64,000 nt of DNA from Zingiber officinale (Eukaryota; Streptophyta; Magnoliopsida; Zingiberales; Zingiberaceae): positions 46,505,461-46,569,460 of the forward strand of contig NC_056005.1 in assembly GCF_018446385.1 (NCBI RefSeq), read 5' to 3'. The notes below the pieces were generated by a model. The model was not told where the DNA came from and made no database searches. It saw only the letters and a program-made list of their open reading frames with translations. Position 1 is the stretch's first letter, and every line of letters starts with the position of its first letter. Shown one piece after another: positions 1 to 10,248 of this stretch. The position numbers and the translations under genes are program-made.

Positions 1-1
1 T

Positions 2-280
2 TTAAAAGATCAAAACACTAAACTACAAGCTGATTTTCAAAGTTATAAGGAGCAAGAGAAGTGTCGATGGGAAGAGTGGCGTCTGGCTTATCTAAAGTCT
101 CCGGTGTTTGCCCAAGAATTTGTCCGTCGGATAGTGGGTGCTCTAAATCATTCTGTGTCGGGAGTTCTTCGACAGTTAAGAGAGGGTGGTTATCTACCCA
201 AGGAACCTCCCTCTTCTTTCATAAGTCGTCGCAGACTTAACGAAGAACTGCCTCTAGATTTAAAAAGTCCTTTTAATTAA
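2..280 (+). pseudogene. C-terminal end of the antisense extra ORF of Tat element 1 (partial at window edge)
   Basis: An open frame runs from base 2 to a TAA at 278-280, giving 92 residues with no start codon inside the window. It contains WEEWRLAYLKSPVFAQEF and a helical stretch FVRRIVGALNHSVSGVLRQL followed by REGGYLP. It sits on the strand opposite to gag-pol, just beyond the tandem array. The end resembles in layout and pattern the C-terminus of the plus-strand ORF at 62617-62799 (helix, then a Gly-Arg/Tyr-Leu-Pro motif, then a short acidic tail). I infer it is the same extra ORF of Tat elements. It could still be coding; only the tail is visible. Confidence 0.6.
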
Positions 281-820
281 TCATGTCTATGTATCTAAAA
301 AGATTGTCCATAAAAAGACTTGTAATGGAAAAACTGGTAATGAAAAGAACTGTAACCAAAAACTTGGTAATTGAGTGATTGCGATATATAGGAAATTTGT
401 GATACTTACTTGTTTCTTTCTTATGCTAGTTTGAGAATGCCTCCTTTGAAATGCTTTCCGAGTATTGAGTATAAGTTTTATTCAAGAATTCCTTGCTTAC
501 CTCTTGAAGTTAAATCTTGTCTTAATGAATCCTTTTGCAGATAATATTTAGTGTGCTCCATATTTCAAAAGAATGAGTACTCCTGAGTGATTTTAGATAA
601 GAAATTGTATAAGACTCCTGAGTTCCAAGCTGAGTATAATACTCCAAGCAATTTCAAATAAAGATTTCCATGTAAATGAGCCTCCAGATAGAAAAAGTGC
701 CATATGTATAGAATCCCCCTTGAACCCTGGCTTCTGATCCAGTAAAATGTCAACCGATTTTGTGAATAAATCCATATAACTTTGTATTTATCTTGCCAAT
801 ATAATCCCGGTTGATTAGGC
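281..820. other. Noncoding spacer of Tat element 1
   Basis: AT-rich sequence between the extra ORF and the tandem array. Short ORFs here show no recognisable protein similarity. Nothing else supported. Confidence 0.5.
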
Positions 821-1905
821 TTTGAAGTCTTTGGTTCCTCTTGTGAAGACCCATCCGAGTTACTTCATGAGATTTCCTGATCGACTATGTTCTGTGATAG
901 TTTAGAGTCTCCAGTTCCTCCCATGAAGACCCGTCAGAGCTACCTCATGAGATTTCCCGATCGAATATGTTCTGTGATAGTTTAGAGTCTCCGGTTCCTC
1001 CCATGAAGACCCGTCCAAGTTACTTCATTAGATTTCCCGATCGACTATGTTCTGTGATAGTTTAGAGTCTCTGGTTCCTCCCCTGAAGACCCGTCCGAGT
1101 TACTTCATGAGATTTCCCAATCGACTAGGTTCTGTGATAGTTTAAAGTCTTCGGTTCCTCCCATGAAGACCCGTCCGAGTTAATTCATGAGATTTCCCGA
1201 TTGACTGTGTTCTGTGATAGTTTAGAGTCTCCGGTTCCTCCCATGAAGACCCGTCCGAGTTATTTCATGAGATTTCTCGATCGACTAGGTTCTGTGATAG
1301 TTTAAAGTCTTCGGTTCCTCCCATGAAGACCCGTCCGAGTTACTTCATAAGATTTCCCGATCGACTATGTTCTGTGATAGTTTAGAGTCTTCGTTTCCTC
1401 CCATGAAGACCCGTCAAAGCTACCTCATGAGATTTCCCGATCGACTATGTTATGTGATAGTTTAGAGTCTCTGGTTCCTCCCATGAAGACTCGTCCGTGT
1501 TACTTCATGAGATTTTCCGATCAACTATGTTCTGTGATAGTTTAAAGTCTCCGGTGCCTCCCATGAAGACCCATCCGAGTTACTTCATGAGATTTCCCGA
1601 TCGACTATGTTCTGTGATAGTTTAGAGTCTCCGGTTCCTCCCATGAAGACCCGTCCGAGTTACTTCATGAGATTTCCCGATCAACTATGTTCTGTTATAG
1701 TTTAAAGTCTTCGGTTCCTCCCATGAAGACCCGTCCGAGTTACTTCATGAGATTTCCCGATCGACTATGTTCTGTGATAGTTTAGAGTTTCCGGTTCCTC
1801 CCATGAAGATCCGTCAGACTATGTTCTGTGATAGTTTAGAGTCTCCGGTTCCTCCCATGAAGACCCGTCTGGGTTACTTCATGAGATTTCCTGATCGACT
1901 ATGTT
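821..1905. repeat. 80-bp tandem array in the 3' region of Tat element 1
   Basis: Twelve consecutive 80-bp units start at 821, 901, 981 and so on to 1701, then a unit shortened by about 27 bp (1781-1833) and a last partial unit to about 1905. Each unit begins near TTTAGAGTCTCCGGTTCCTC and ends near TCTGTGATAG. Units differ by scattered substitutions but hardly at all in length. It lies between integrase and the extra ORF, the hypervariable region where Tat elements are known to build tandem repeats that can seed satellites. Confidence 0.95.
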
Positions 1906-2219
1906 ATTATGCTAAATTATGATGTTTGTATTGACCTTGTGATGGTTTTAAAATTTCTGGATTTTTCCTAGGGGAGCTGAATAGGTCTTTAGGATTCCCC
2001 ACTGTTGATCGCTCGAAAATAGATTATAAAGGTTCTGCCAATACTTGTCAATCTGTATGAACCACATTTATTTCTATGGCGGTATTTGTCTTGCATTGCA
2101 TTTATTGAAAGAAATGGAGTACATATATTGTAAGAATACTTGTCTTCATCTCACCGGGAACTCACTTCAGATAATTATGATTTGTTCCTTCTGACGTATT
2201 CTTGAGTGGCATGATCTTG

Positions 2220-3460
2220 TTAAGTCCGGTAAGGTTGTAAATGATTTGCACTCCAGGGACGTTCCAGGATTCTTCCTTCAGTATCTTGGAGATAATATGA
2301 ACCTGATGCGAGCTTTTCCACCACTTTGTAGGGTCCTCCCCATTGTGGTGCCAACTTACTGACATCCCCGACAGGTTTAATACGCTTCCATACTAAATCT
2401 CCTACTTGGAAAAATCTGGAGATGACCCTTTTGTTATAATTTTGCCTCATTCGTTGTCGGTACGATACGAGACGAGTAGCAGCTTTATCTCTAATTTCAT
2501 CTATCAAGTCTAGCTCCATGAGTCGTCGACCCTCATTGTTTGCATCATATATTGCCTTCTGTCAGATTCAACTCCCACCTCAATGGGAATTATTGCTTCT
2601 CCCCCATAAACTAATTGAAAGGGCGTGATTCCTGTAGCTTCTCGAGGTGTAGTACGATATGCCTAAAGAACGCTGGGTAATTCATCTACCCAGCTACCTC
2701 CGACATGATCCAGTTTGGTTTTTAAACCCCTTATAATTTCTCTATTGGTTACTTCCGCTTGACCATTACTCTGCAGATAAGCTACAGAGGTGAAGGCCTG
2801 AATGATACCATAACTTTTGCACCAAGCTAAGATTCTATCCCCTTGAAATTGCCTTCCATTATCAGAGACTAATTTATGAGGAATGCCAAATCTGCATATG
2901 ATATTTTTCCACAGAAATTTAATAAATGCATCTTCAGTAATCCGGGCAAGTGGTTCTGCTTCTAGCCATTTGGAAAAATAATTCACTGCTACCAATAAAA
3001 ACCTTCTTTGTACAGTTGCCATAGGAAATGGGCCTACTATGTCCTTGCCCCATTGATCGAAGGGACATGAGACTATAGAGGTTCTCAACAACTATGTGGG
3101 ATGATGCGAAATATTTTGATGTTTCTGGCAAGACATACAAGTTCTTACTAACTTGTTGGCATCCTCGTGTAGAGTAGGCCAGAAATATCCTGCTAATAAG
3201 ATTTTACGCGCCAAGGATCTCCCTCCTATATGACTACCACATGAACCTTGATGAACTTCCTATAAAATAAATTGTATATCTTCTGTGCTGCTACACTTGA
3301 GCAGAGATCTAGAAAAAGCTATTTTATATAACTGTTCTCCTACCATAGTGTACTGAGCAGCTCTCTTCTTAAATACCCTTGCTTGTTCTGTATTACTTGG
3401 AAGAATACCTTGCTGTAGATACAATATGATTTGAGCCCTCCAGTCACCTTGAATTTCTGC
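2220..3460 (-). pseudogene. Integrase of Tat element 1 (broken)
   Basis: Minus-strand frame with the zinc-binding segment (His-Gly-Ser-Cys-Gly-Ser-His region, then CMSCQKH, about 3100-3260), the catalytic core (WGKDIVGPFP, VSDNGRQFQ, SNGQAEVTN; the D, D and E are all present) at 3091-2663, and the C-terminal domain QNYNKRVISRFFQVGDLVWK at 2519-2220. Stops interrupt it near 3257 and 3092 and at 2663-2665. Between 2663 and 2519 the frame shifts by one base (around 2530-2560). The protein would insert element cDNA into chromosomes; this copy cannot make it intact. Confidence 0.85.
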
Positions 3461-3520
3461 GTCAGCTTGTCTTTCGATACAGGATATTAACAGAGTTTGT
3501 TCTACTGGCCGATCTAGACT

Positions 3521-3874
3521 CTATGGTACTATAGCAGAGGCCAGCTTAGCCAATTCATTTGCTACCTGATTCTCAGATCGAGGAACTTTTTGTATATTTA
3601 CTTCTTGAAATTGGGACTTCAACTTATCAAATGCCTCAGCATATAACTTGAGCCTGTCATTATTAATTTCAAAATTACCTGATAGTTGTTGGGCTGCTAA
3701 TTGAGAATCAGAATAGATGAGGACTCGAACTGCCCCTATATGCCGAGCGGCTTGCAATCCAGCTATCAAGGCTTCATATTCTGCTTCATTGTTAGTAGCT
3801 CTGTAATTCAATCTGATAGAGAGTTGAAGTCTGTCTTCCTTTGGAGATATAAGAAGAACACCAATTCCCCTGCC
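3521..3874 (-). pseudogene. Second, archaeal-type RNase H of Tat element 1
   Basis: Minus-strand segment with RATNNEAEYEALIAGLQAAR, then VLIYSDSQLAAQQLSG and QVANELAKLAS. The NNEAEYEAL and DSQL motifs are those of plant/archaeal-type RNase H, the extra domain that defines Tat retrotransposons. It follows the ordinary RNase H in the same frame, separated by a TAA at 3875-3877, and ends at a stop at 3521. It would degrade the RNA strand of the RNA-DNA hybrid during reverse transcription. Confidence 0.8.
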
Positions 3875-4222
3875 TTATCTAGTTGAGGAGTCATCCACAT
3901 AAACTTTCCAAATGTTTTCTTCCTCAGGGCCTTGAACTTCTATAATGAAATCTACTAGAGCTTGTGCCTTGATGGCTGAGCGAGGTTGATATTGTATGTC
4001 ATATTCACCAAATTCAGTTGTCCATTTGATCAGCCGACCTGATGCCTCTGGGTTGAGTAACACCCGTCCGAGAGTACTGTTGGTTAATACAATAATTTCA
4101 TGTGCTAAGAAATATGGGCGCAACCTCCGAGCAGTCAATACTAATGCATAAGCCAATTTTTCTAGTGTAGTATATCTACACTCAGCTCCTTTTAATAAAT
4201 GGCTAGAGAAATATACAGGTTG
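3875..4222 (-). pseudogene. Ty3/gypsy RNase H of Tat element 1
   Basis: Same frame as RT. The segment contains TTLEKLAYALVLTARRLRPY and GRLIKWTTEFGEYDIQY followed by KAQALVDFI, the usual C-terminal part of gypsy RNase H. Stops lie at 4223 (after the RT block) and 3875. The N-terminal strand of the fold is in the preceding block, around the segment LWVYLSANENIVGSILV. Confidence 0.8.
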
Positions 4223-5518
4223 TTATTCCTTTCCTTCTTGTCTAACTAATATAGAGCCTACAATGTTTTCATTAGCTGACAAATATACCCAAAGGGTCTC
4301 TCCTACTATAGGCTTAGCTAATACAGGAAGAGTAGACAAATAATCTTTTAACTCTTGGAAGGCCTTATCACATTCCTTGTCCCATTGAAATTTGTCTGCC
4401 TTCCTAAGTATTTTAAAGAAATGGAAGCTACGATCGGCCGACCTGGAAATGAACCTAGACAAGGCTGTAATCCGACCAGTCAGTCTTTGAGCTTCTCTCA
4501 TGTTACGCGGAGGCTCCATGTTCTGAAGTGCCTTGACTTTGCTCGGGCTGGCCTCTATTCCTCGCTCGGACACCATATACCCCAAGAATTTTCCCCCTTT
4601 CGCTCCGAATAAACATTTGCTCAGATTTAACTTAAGCCCATATTGTCTCAATGTCTTGCAAGTCTCCTCTACATCCCTACACAGATCAACAGCTTGAAGA
4701 GACTTAATTAAGATATCATGAACATATACTTCCATATTTCTCCCAATCTGCTTCTGGAAGACCTTATTCATAAGTCTTTGATAAGTTGCTCCTGCATTTT
4801 TTAGTCTGAAGGGCATAACATTATAGCAATAAGTACCTTCAGATGTTATAAAACTGACCTTTTCTTGATCTTCTTTAGCTAAGGGAACCTGATGATAGCC
4901 TTGATAAGCGTCTAGCATAGAGATGTACTCGCACCCAGCAGTGGAGTCTACCAATTGATCGATCCTGGGTAATGGATAATAATCTTTTGGGCAAGCCTTG
5001 TTGAGATCCCGGAAATCAATGCATACTCGCCATTTGTTTCCTGGCTTAGAGACTAACACCACATTAGCTAACCAGCTAGGGAATTGTACCTCCCTGATGT
5101 AACCAACCTCCATAAGTTTAGTTATTTCTTCTTTGATGATTTGGTTCTATTCCGCGCTAAAATTCCTCTTTCTTTGCATGACCGGGCGGGTATCTGGGAA
5201 GACATGTAAGGAATGCTCCATGACTGCAGGAGAAACGCCCGAGACTTCTTTGGGCGTCCAGGAAAATACATCATTATTCTTCTTTAGGCATTGTACTAGT
5301 TCGGCTTTCAGAGTGGGATCAAGATCAGCCGCAATATATGTAGTAGCTTCAGGCCGACCGGTCTGGATCTGAACTTCTTCCTTTTCTTCATAAACCAGAA
5401 CAAGCTGCTTCTCCTGAATGACATTGACTTCCATTCTTTGAATCTTTTGGGCAGTGTTAGCTTCAGCCCGAACTATTTCTACATAACATTTTCGGGCTGT
5501 CTTCTGATCACCCCGCAC
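4223..5518 (-). pseudogene. Reverse transcriptase of Tat element 1, catalytic motif altered
   Basis: Minus-strand frame with an upstream linker (5518-5147; FSWTPKEVSGVSP) and RT proper at 5113-4223: NKWRVCIDFRDLNKACPKDY, YPLPRIDQLVD, MLDAYQGYHQ, MPFRLKNAGATYQRL, VYVHDILIKS, and the connection KFLGYMVSERGIEASP. The usual gypsy box YVDD reads YVHD, so a metal-binding Asp is replaced by His, and the Gly of MPFGL is Arg. A stop at 5147 separates linker and RT in the same frame. Enzymatically dead by these changes. Confidence 0.9.
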
Positions 5519-5527
5519 CTCCCCGAC

Positions 5528-6199
5528 TTAGTCATCAACAGGAAATTTAATTTTCTGACAAAAAGTAGAAACGACCGTCCTAAACTCGTTTAAGGTCGGT
5601 CGACCCAGTATCACATTATAAGAGGACGGGGCGTCTACCACCTTAAAATAAGATCTCCTTGTTCTCATCAGAGGCTCCTCTCCTAGAGATATGACCAACT
5701 TTATTTGACCCAGCAGTTGTACTTCGTTGCCCGTGAATCCATATAGAGGAGTGACCATCTGTTGAAGTTCACTCGGTTCAATATGTAATTGATCGAAAGC
5801 CTTCTTGAATATAATATTGACAGAACTGCCCGTGTCTATGAAGGTACGAGAAATAGTGTAGTTGGCTATCACGACTTTGATAATCAAGGCATCATCATGG
5901 GGTATTTCTACCCCCTCAATATCTCTAGGCCCAAAACTTATCTCGGGACCAAATGCTCGTTCCATGCTACATCCCACGGCATGAATTTCCAGTCTTCGGG
6001 CATGTGCTTTCCTGGCCCTATTAGAATCCTCATCAGTGGGCCCACCTGCAATCATATTGATATTGCCCCGAGCGGCATTACTCCTGTTTTCTTCCTGTCG
6101 AGTCGTCATAGCTTCAGGAGGAGCCTTTTTCGTCACTTGGCTTGTACCGGCCGGGGCCGACAACGCATCCTGTCGAGGCTCGATCGGGCGATATTCCAA
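5528..6199 (-). pseudogene. Aspartic protease region of Tat element 1
   Basis: Frame continuous with gag and RT but bounded by stops at 6245-6247 and 5528-5530. The active-site motif FIDTGSSVNIIF is intact, followed by ITLGEE-like and YNVILGRPTLNEF segments typical of the retropepsin-like domain. The N-terminal part is a low-complexity linker rich in Ala, Thr and Arg. The domain would cleave the gag-pol polyprotein. Confidence 0.85.
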
Positions 6200-6244
6200 T
6201 TTGAGTAGGCTTTGCTGCCTGGGGTACTGCTGCCGATAATAGTT

Positions 6245-7156
6245 TTACCTCTGGTAACGCTCCCTATTAACTCGTTTATTTCTTAAAACAAAACAGTCTT
6301 CAGTATAATGACTGCTAGTTTTATGATAAGTGCACCATCTTCTTGGTGCCTCTGGCTTTATCTCCACGTGTTGTACTGCCTGTGGATGATATTCTGATTG
6401 ACGGTAAGATGGATGAGTCGCTCGAGGCCCTCTTGGTGGAGGAACAAGGGCAGAAGCTTTCTCCTTAACCAGGATAGGAGAAGAAGTAATGCCCTCCTTT
6501 CTACGAGCAGCTTGAGCTTCTTCCATATTAATGAATTCAGTAGCACGCTCAATCAAGGAATCGAAATTAACAGGAGGATTTCTCACTAAATCTTTAAAGA
6601 AATCATTATCATTTAAACCCTGAGAGAAAGCGCTTACTAAGATTTCAGTGGTAGCATTAGGTACATCGATAACTACCTGATTGAACCTTTTGATGTAAGC
6701 TCGGATGGACTCTTTGGATGCCTGCTTAATTGAAAATAGACTCTAAGGAGTCTTATGGTATCTCTTATTACTGGAAAAATGGTGCAGAAAAATTTTCTTG
6801 AAGTCTTTGAATTTTTGGATAGACTTCTCTGGCAGTCTTTTAAACCAGCATTGTGCGGCTCCTCCGAGGGTAGTAAGAAACATCCGACATTTCACCCCAT
6901 CAGAAAATTGTTGTAATAATGCTACATTCTCAAATTTCAATAGATGATCTTCTGGATCTGTTGTTCCAGTGTACTCGTCGATCTGAAGATTTTGATACCG
7001 CTTAGGAAGCGGATCATCCAGTACACTCTGAGAGAATGGAGAGATGACTTTTTCTGGTGAGCTATCACTAGTTATCATTTTGATTTTACACTTTTCTCTA
7101 TCTGGTGCTTCGCCAGAGGATTCCTGAAACACGGGCCTATGACCCCCCTGCTCCAT
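6245..7156 (-). pseudogene. Gag of Tat element 1
   Basis: Starts at ATG 7156. Contains the retrotransposon gag core (LPKRYQNLQIDEYTGTTDPE, CWFKRLPEKSIQKFKDF, then ESIRAYIKRFNQV and LVRNPPVNFDSLIERATEF) and a short zinc-knuckle-like WCTYHKTSSHYTEDC. A TAG at 6743-6745 breaks the core, but the frame is unchanged on either side. The stop at 6245 separates gag from protease in the same frame, so it may be either a decay mutation or a natural gag stop. Confidence 0.85.
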
Positions 7157-7450
7157 GGGAGTGCGAAGAAAGGCTCGTGGACGTCTTGTCAGAGAAACGA
7201 CAACTGGGGGAAAATACGCATGTTCCTCCTCTTCCGGCTCTTTTCCTTTCCGATGCTCAGTAGTTGAAATTGCTGGATTATGACCTATTGGTAGAGTAGC
7301 TCCAGTGTGAGCTTGAAGTTGTTGTTGTTGTTGTTGTAAGGCTTCTTATACGTGAGAATTGATGAGGAAATCCAGATCCTCACGACTAATGGTGAGTAGG
7401 TTTGCTTTTTCGACCTCTTCCATCTTGTAGTCTCAGATTCAGGTGAAGTT

Positions 7451-7470
7451 CCCACAGACGGTGCCAAATT
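7451..7470 (-). other. Primer-binding site of Tat element 1
   Basis: On the minus strand the LTR end (...CAGGATCA) is followed after AATT by TGGCACCGTCTGTGGGAA, matching the position and look of the tRNA primer site of Tat elements (TGGCGCCGTC-type). The priming tRNA is not determined. Confidence 0.6.
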
Positions 7471-8100
7471 TGATCCTGTCTATGAAGCTAGACAAGACGG
7501 AGATCCGAGAGAAAAAACCTACTGCTGGTGAAGGATAATACCTATGGAACGTCGATCCGAGAAACCCAAAGCGGATCCGAGAAGATAAAGCCACAAGAGT
7601 GTCCTCTCGATGCAAGATACCAATGATGATCAAGAGATCTGATCGAAGAACACCTAGATTCGGAACTCCCAAGGCTTCCTGCGCACAAGAGAACAACCAA
7701 TACTACCGTCAGTGACCTAAGACCGGGGTGGGAATCCTTGGCTAGGCCCTCCGACGCTCAAGTTAGTGATCTCTCTAGGTGTGGAAGAAGGAGGAAGAAG
7801 ATGACCAGTAGTTGAAAAATTAGGGTTATGAATGTGCACAATGATATGAACTTACCTCGCCAACGGAGAGGATTCCCCTTTTTATACCATTTCATATAAC
7901 CTCCGTAGTCATGAAGTGGACCCCGGTTTGTTAGAGTTTGTTATGAGATGACGTAAGCTGCGTACTTGTGGTAAATAACTTTTAAGGAATCTTTTTTGTA
8001 CCCCAGATGTACCTTCTTTGTCGTCTAGTACCTGCAAAATAGTCTAAAAACACATTTCCGCCAAAGTATATGACACCTATTATACAATCATGTACTACAA
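7471..8100 (-). repeat. 5' LTR of Tat element 1 (outer edge uncertain)
   Basis: On the plus strand the LTR begins TGATCCTGTC at 7471, directly next to the primer site. The block 7700-7900 matches the Tat LTR remnant at 33139-34072 (shared GGCCCTC-GACGCTCAAGTTAG segment and a CCCCCTTTTATA block). A minus-strand TATA box lies at 7878-7886. U3 extends to higher coordinates for an unknown distance. Confidence 0.7.
7878..7886 (-). promoter_or_regulatory. TATA box of the Tat element 1 LTR
   Basis: TATAAAAAG on the minus strand, upstream of R/U5 and pointing toward gag. A matching CCCCCTTTTATAT block occurs in the related LTR near 33471-33483. Confidence 0.55.
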
Positions 8101-8389
8101 ATATCTTCATTAACTATTTTATTTAAAATATTTACTTCTATTTTGTTTCACAGGTCCTTTAAAGTGTTTCTATCGTTCCTACTTGCCCCTCCTGTCTTTG
8201 CTATATCATAGATAGCTTAATGTACCAATGTTCCTTGTATTAGTCAAAACTGGGCCTAGCTAGGTTTGATCAATTATTATTACCTCTCATGAGGCTCCTA
8301 GGGCAATGCTCATCCGGGCTCCTTTATGTTTATTATTCTAGCTAGCCTCGGGCCATGTTTTATCAAATATCATTTCAAGATATTAATCA

Positions 8390-8985
8390 AACCGGTCGGT
8401 ATTAACCTTCCTTCTTAAAGGCATGTCTCGGTCGATACTAGTCTACTCACTCGAAAGTATCTCCCGGCGGATATTGACCTTCCTTCTTAAAGGTATGTTT
8501 CGATTGATACTAGTCTACTCACTTGGCAGTATATCCCGGATGATATTGACCTACTTCCTTTGAAGCATATGCTGATCGATATAGGTCTTCCTCCTTGGAG
8601 GCATATCTCGGCCGATGTTGGCCTATTCACTCGGAAGTATATCCCGGCCGATATTGGCCTGCTTCCTTTGAGGCATATGTCGGTCGATATTGGCCTACCC
8701 CCTCGAGGTATATCTTGGTCGACACTGATCTATTCACTTGGCAGTATATCCCGGCCGATATTGGCCTACTTCCTTTGAAGCATATGCTGATCAATATAGG
8801 TCTTCCTCCTTGGAGGCATATCTCGGCCGATATTGGCCTACTCACTCGGAAGTATATCCTGGCCAATATTGGCCTACTTCCTTTGAGGCATTTGCTGGTC
8901 GATATAGGTCTTCCTCCTTGGAAGCATATCTTGGCCGATATTGGCTTATTTACTCGGAAGTATATCCCGGCCGATATTGAGATAT
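8390..8985. repeat. 36-bp tandem minisatellite
   Basis: Units of about 36 bp built on GGCCGATATTGGCCTA with alternating spacers (ACTCGGAAGTATATCCC, TTCCTTTGAGGCATAT, CTCCTTGGAGGCATAT). Spacing of the ATATTGG core is 36 bp (8651, 8687 and onward). Because 36 is divisible by three, several frames stay open on both strands and give 12-residue repeats; I treat these as by-products, not genes. It may lie in the U3 of the Tat element 1 LTR or in neighbouring DNA. Confidence 0.85.
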
Positions 8986-9010
8986 CTTCTCCATTTGGTT
9001 ATCTCCTTTC

Positions 9011-10074
9011 CCTTCCTTATCGGCGGCCCATGAAACCTAACCCATATCAACCAATTTTCAAACTTAAATTCTACCGTTTAAGTTTTCATCCGAGCCTCCA
9101 AAGATTTTATTATTAATTTTAGTAAATTTTAGAATGTTTTTGATATTCCTGTCTAGTTGTATGAGGATGGATCTCTTAATTAATAATAAAGCTTTATTCT
9201 TTTTAGCAAAAGATGATTTTTTTTTCCCCTTATTTTTTTAAGGTTTTCTTCTAGTCTTCTCCAGAATCCCCCTTCTATCGCTAGAATATCCTATTGTGCT
9301 TATTTACTTGAATTAAGGAAGAGGAATGAGATTAATCCAAACACTATTGTTAGAACAAAAGAAAGAAAACTAAATAATTTATTGTCCAAAACACCTTTTT
9401 TAAAAAAAAATCATTTCTAATAAAAGACTCAACCCTTTATTAAATTAAAAAAATGTTTAAAATATTAATAATTGTGTTCTTCAATAATCAATATGTTTAT
9501 TTTATTTTTTAAAAATATTTATAAATATACATTATAAATGTACTTGTACATTAGCATTATTAACCACAATGACATATTTATATGTCAACTAAATTTGTGT
9601 TCCCTCAAGATGATATAATGATTAAGATATAAGATATTATTATGTAAAGTTTTATGGTCAAAATTTGACATATTTGATTATATCTTTTTTTATATTTTAA
9701 TCAGCTACATTAATGATTAATAGTTATTTATAATTTATTTTTTTTATATTGATGGATTAATAAAAGCACTGGGATGAAGGAATCAATTTTTATCACACAC
9801 GTGTCTACTAAACTTCTAGTATGTAACGAGTTCAGTAGTATATATTTTAGTAGACAATTCTATTTGCTCGGACTAGTTTTTCAAAACAATAAGATCAGTA
9901 TTATAAATTCATGTGACTTTTTTTTCCCTCGAGCAAAGGATTTTCAGTCGGGAACATGGAGTGATTTATTGACCTGGATAGCTTATGCCGCAATAAATCA
10001 AGCAGGTCTGATGTGTTCTAGAAATACTAACAGGAAAAATAATTAAACTTCAGAGATGCTAAAACACACCAGTA
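9011..10074. other. AT-rich intergenic stretch
   Basis: Very AT-rich sequence between the minisatellite and the hAT transposon. A 90-residue ORF at 9774-10046 has no recognisable domain. I see no gene here. Confidence 0.5.
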
Positions 10075-10248
10075 GCTAACCCCAGAGTCGTACCTGTATT
10101 TGACGGGGCCCGAAGCGAAAATAAAAAGTGGCCTTTTATCGATAAATAATTGTAATGTTCAATTTGCAACTAATAAATACATAAAATACACAAATAAACC
10201 AAAAATACTATATTACATCAATAAAAAGTTAACAAATATTTGAAATAA

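Larger units (their letters stand above)
1..8100 (-). mobile_element. Tat-lineage Ty3/gypsy retrotransposon, degenerate (Tat element 1)
   Basis: Read on the minus strand the order is 5' LTR (from 7471), primer site, gag, protease, reverse transcriptase, RNase H, a second archaeal-type RNase H, integrase, an 80-bp tandem array and the tail of an extra ORF on the opposite strand. Two RNase H domains and an antisense ORF between integrase and 3' LTR are hallmarks of the plant Tat/Retand group (established knowledge). The frame is interrupted by many single in-frame stops, so the copy is dead. The 3' LTR lies before base 1. The outer edge of the 5' LTR cannot be fixed because its partner is absent; 8100 is a rough limit and it could reach about 9000. 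Confidence 0.85.

Noticed and set aside
821..1905. CRISPR-like regular repeats
   Set aside because: Units are head-to-tail 80-bp repeats without unique spacers, inside a plant retroelement.
8560..9116. Overlapping ORFs with 12-residue repeats on both strands
   Set aside because: They are by-products of a 36-bp tandem repeat; no start context or domain supports a gene.
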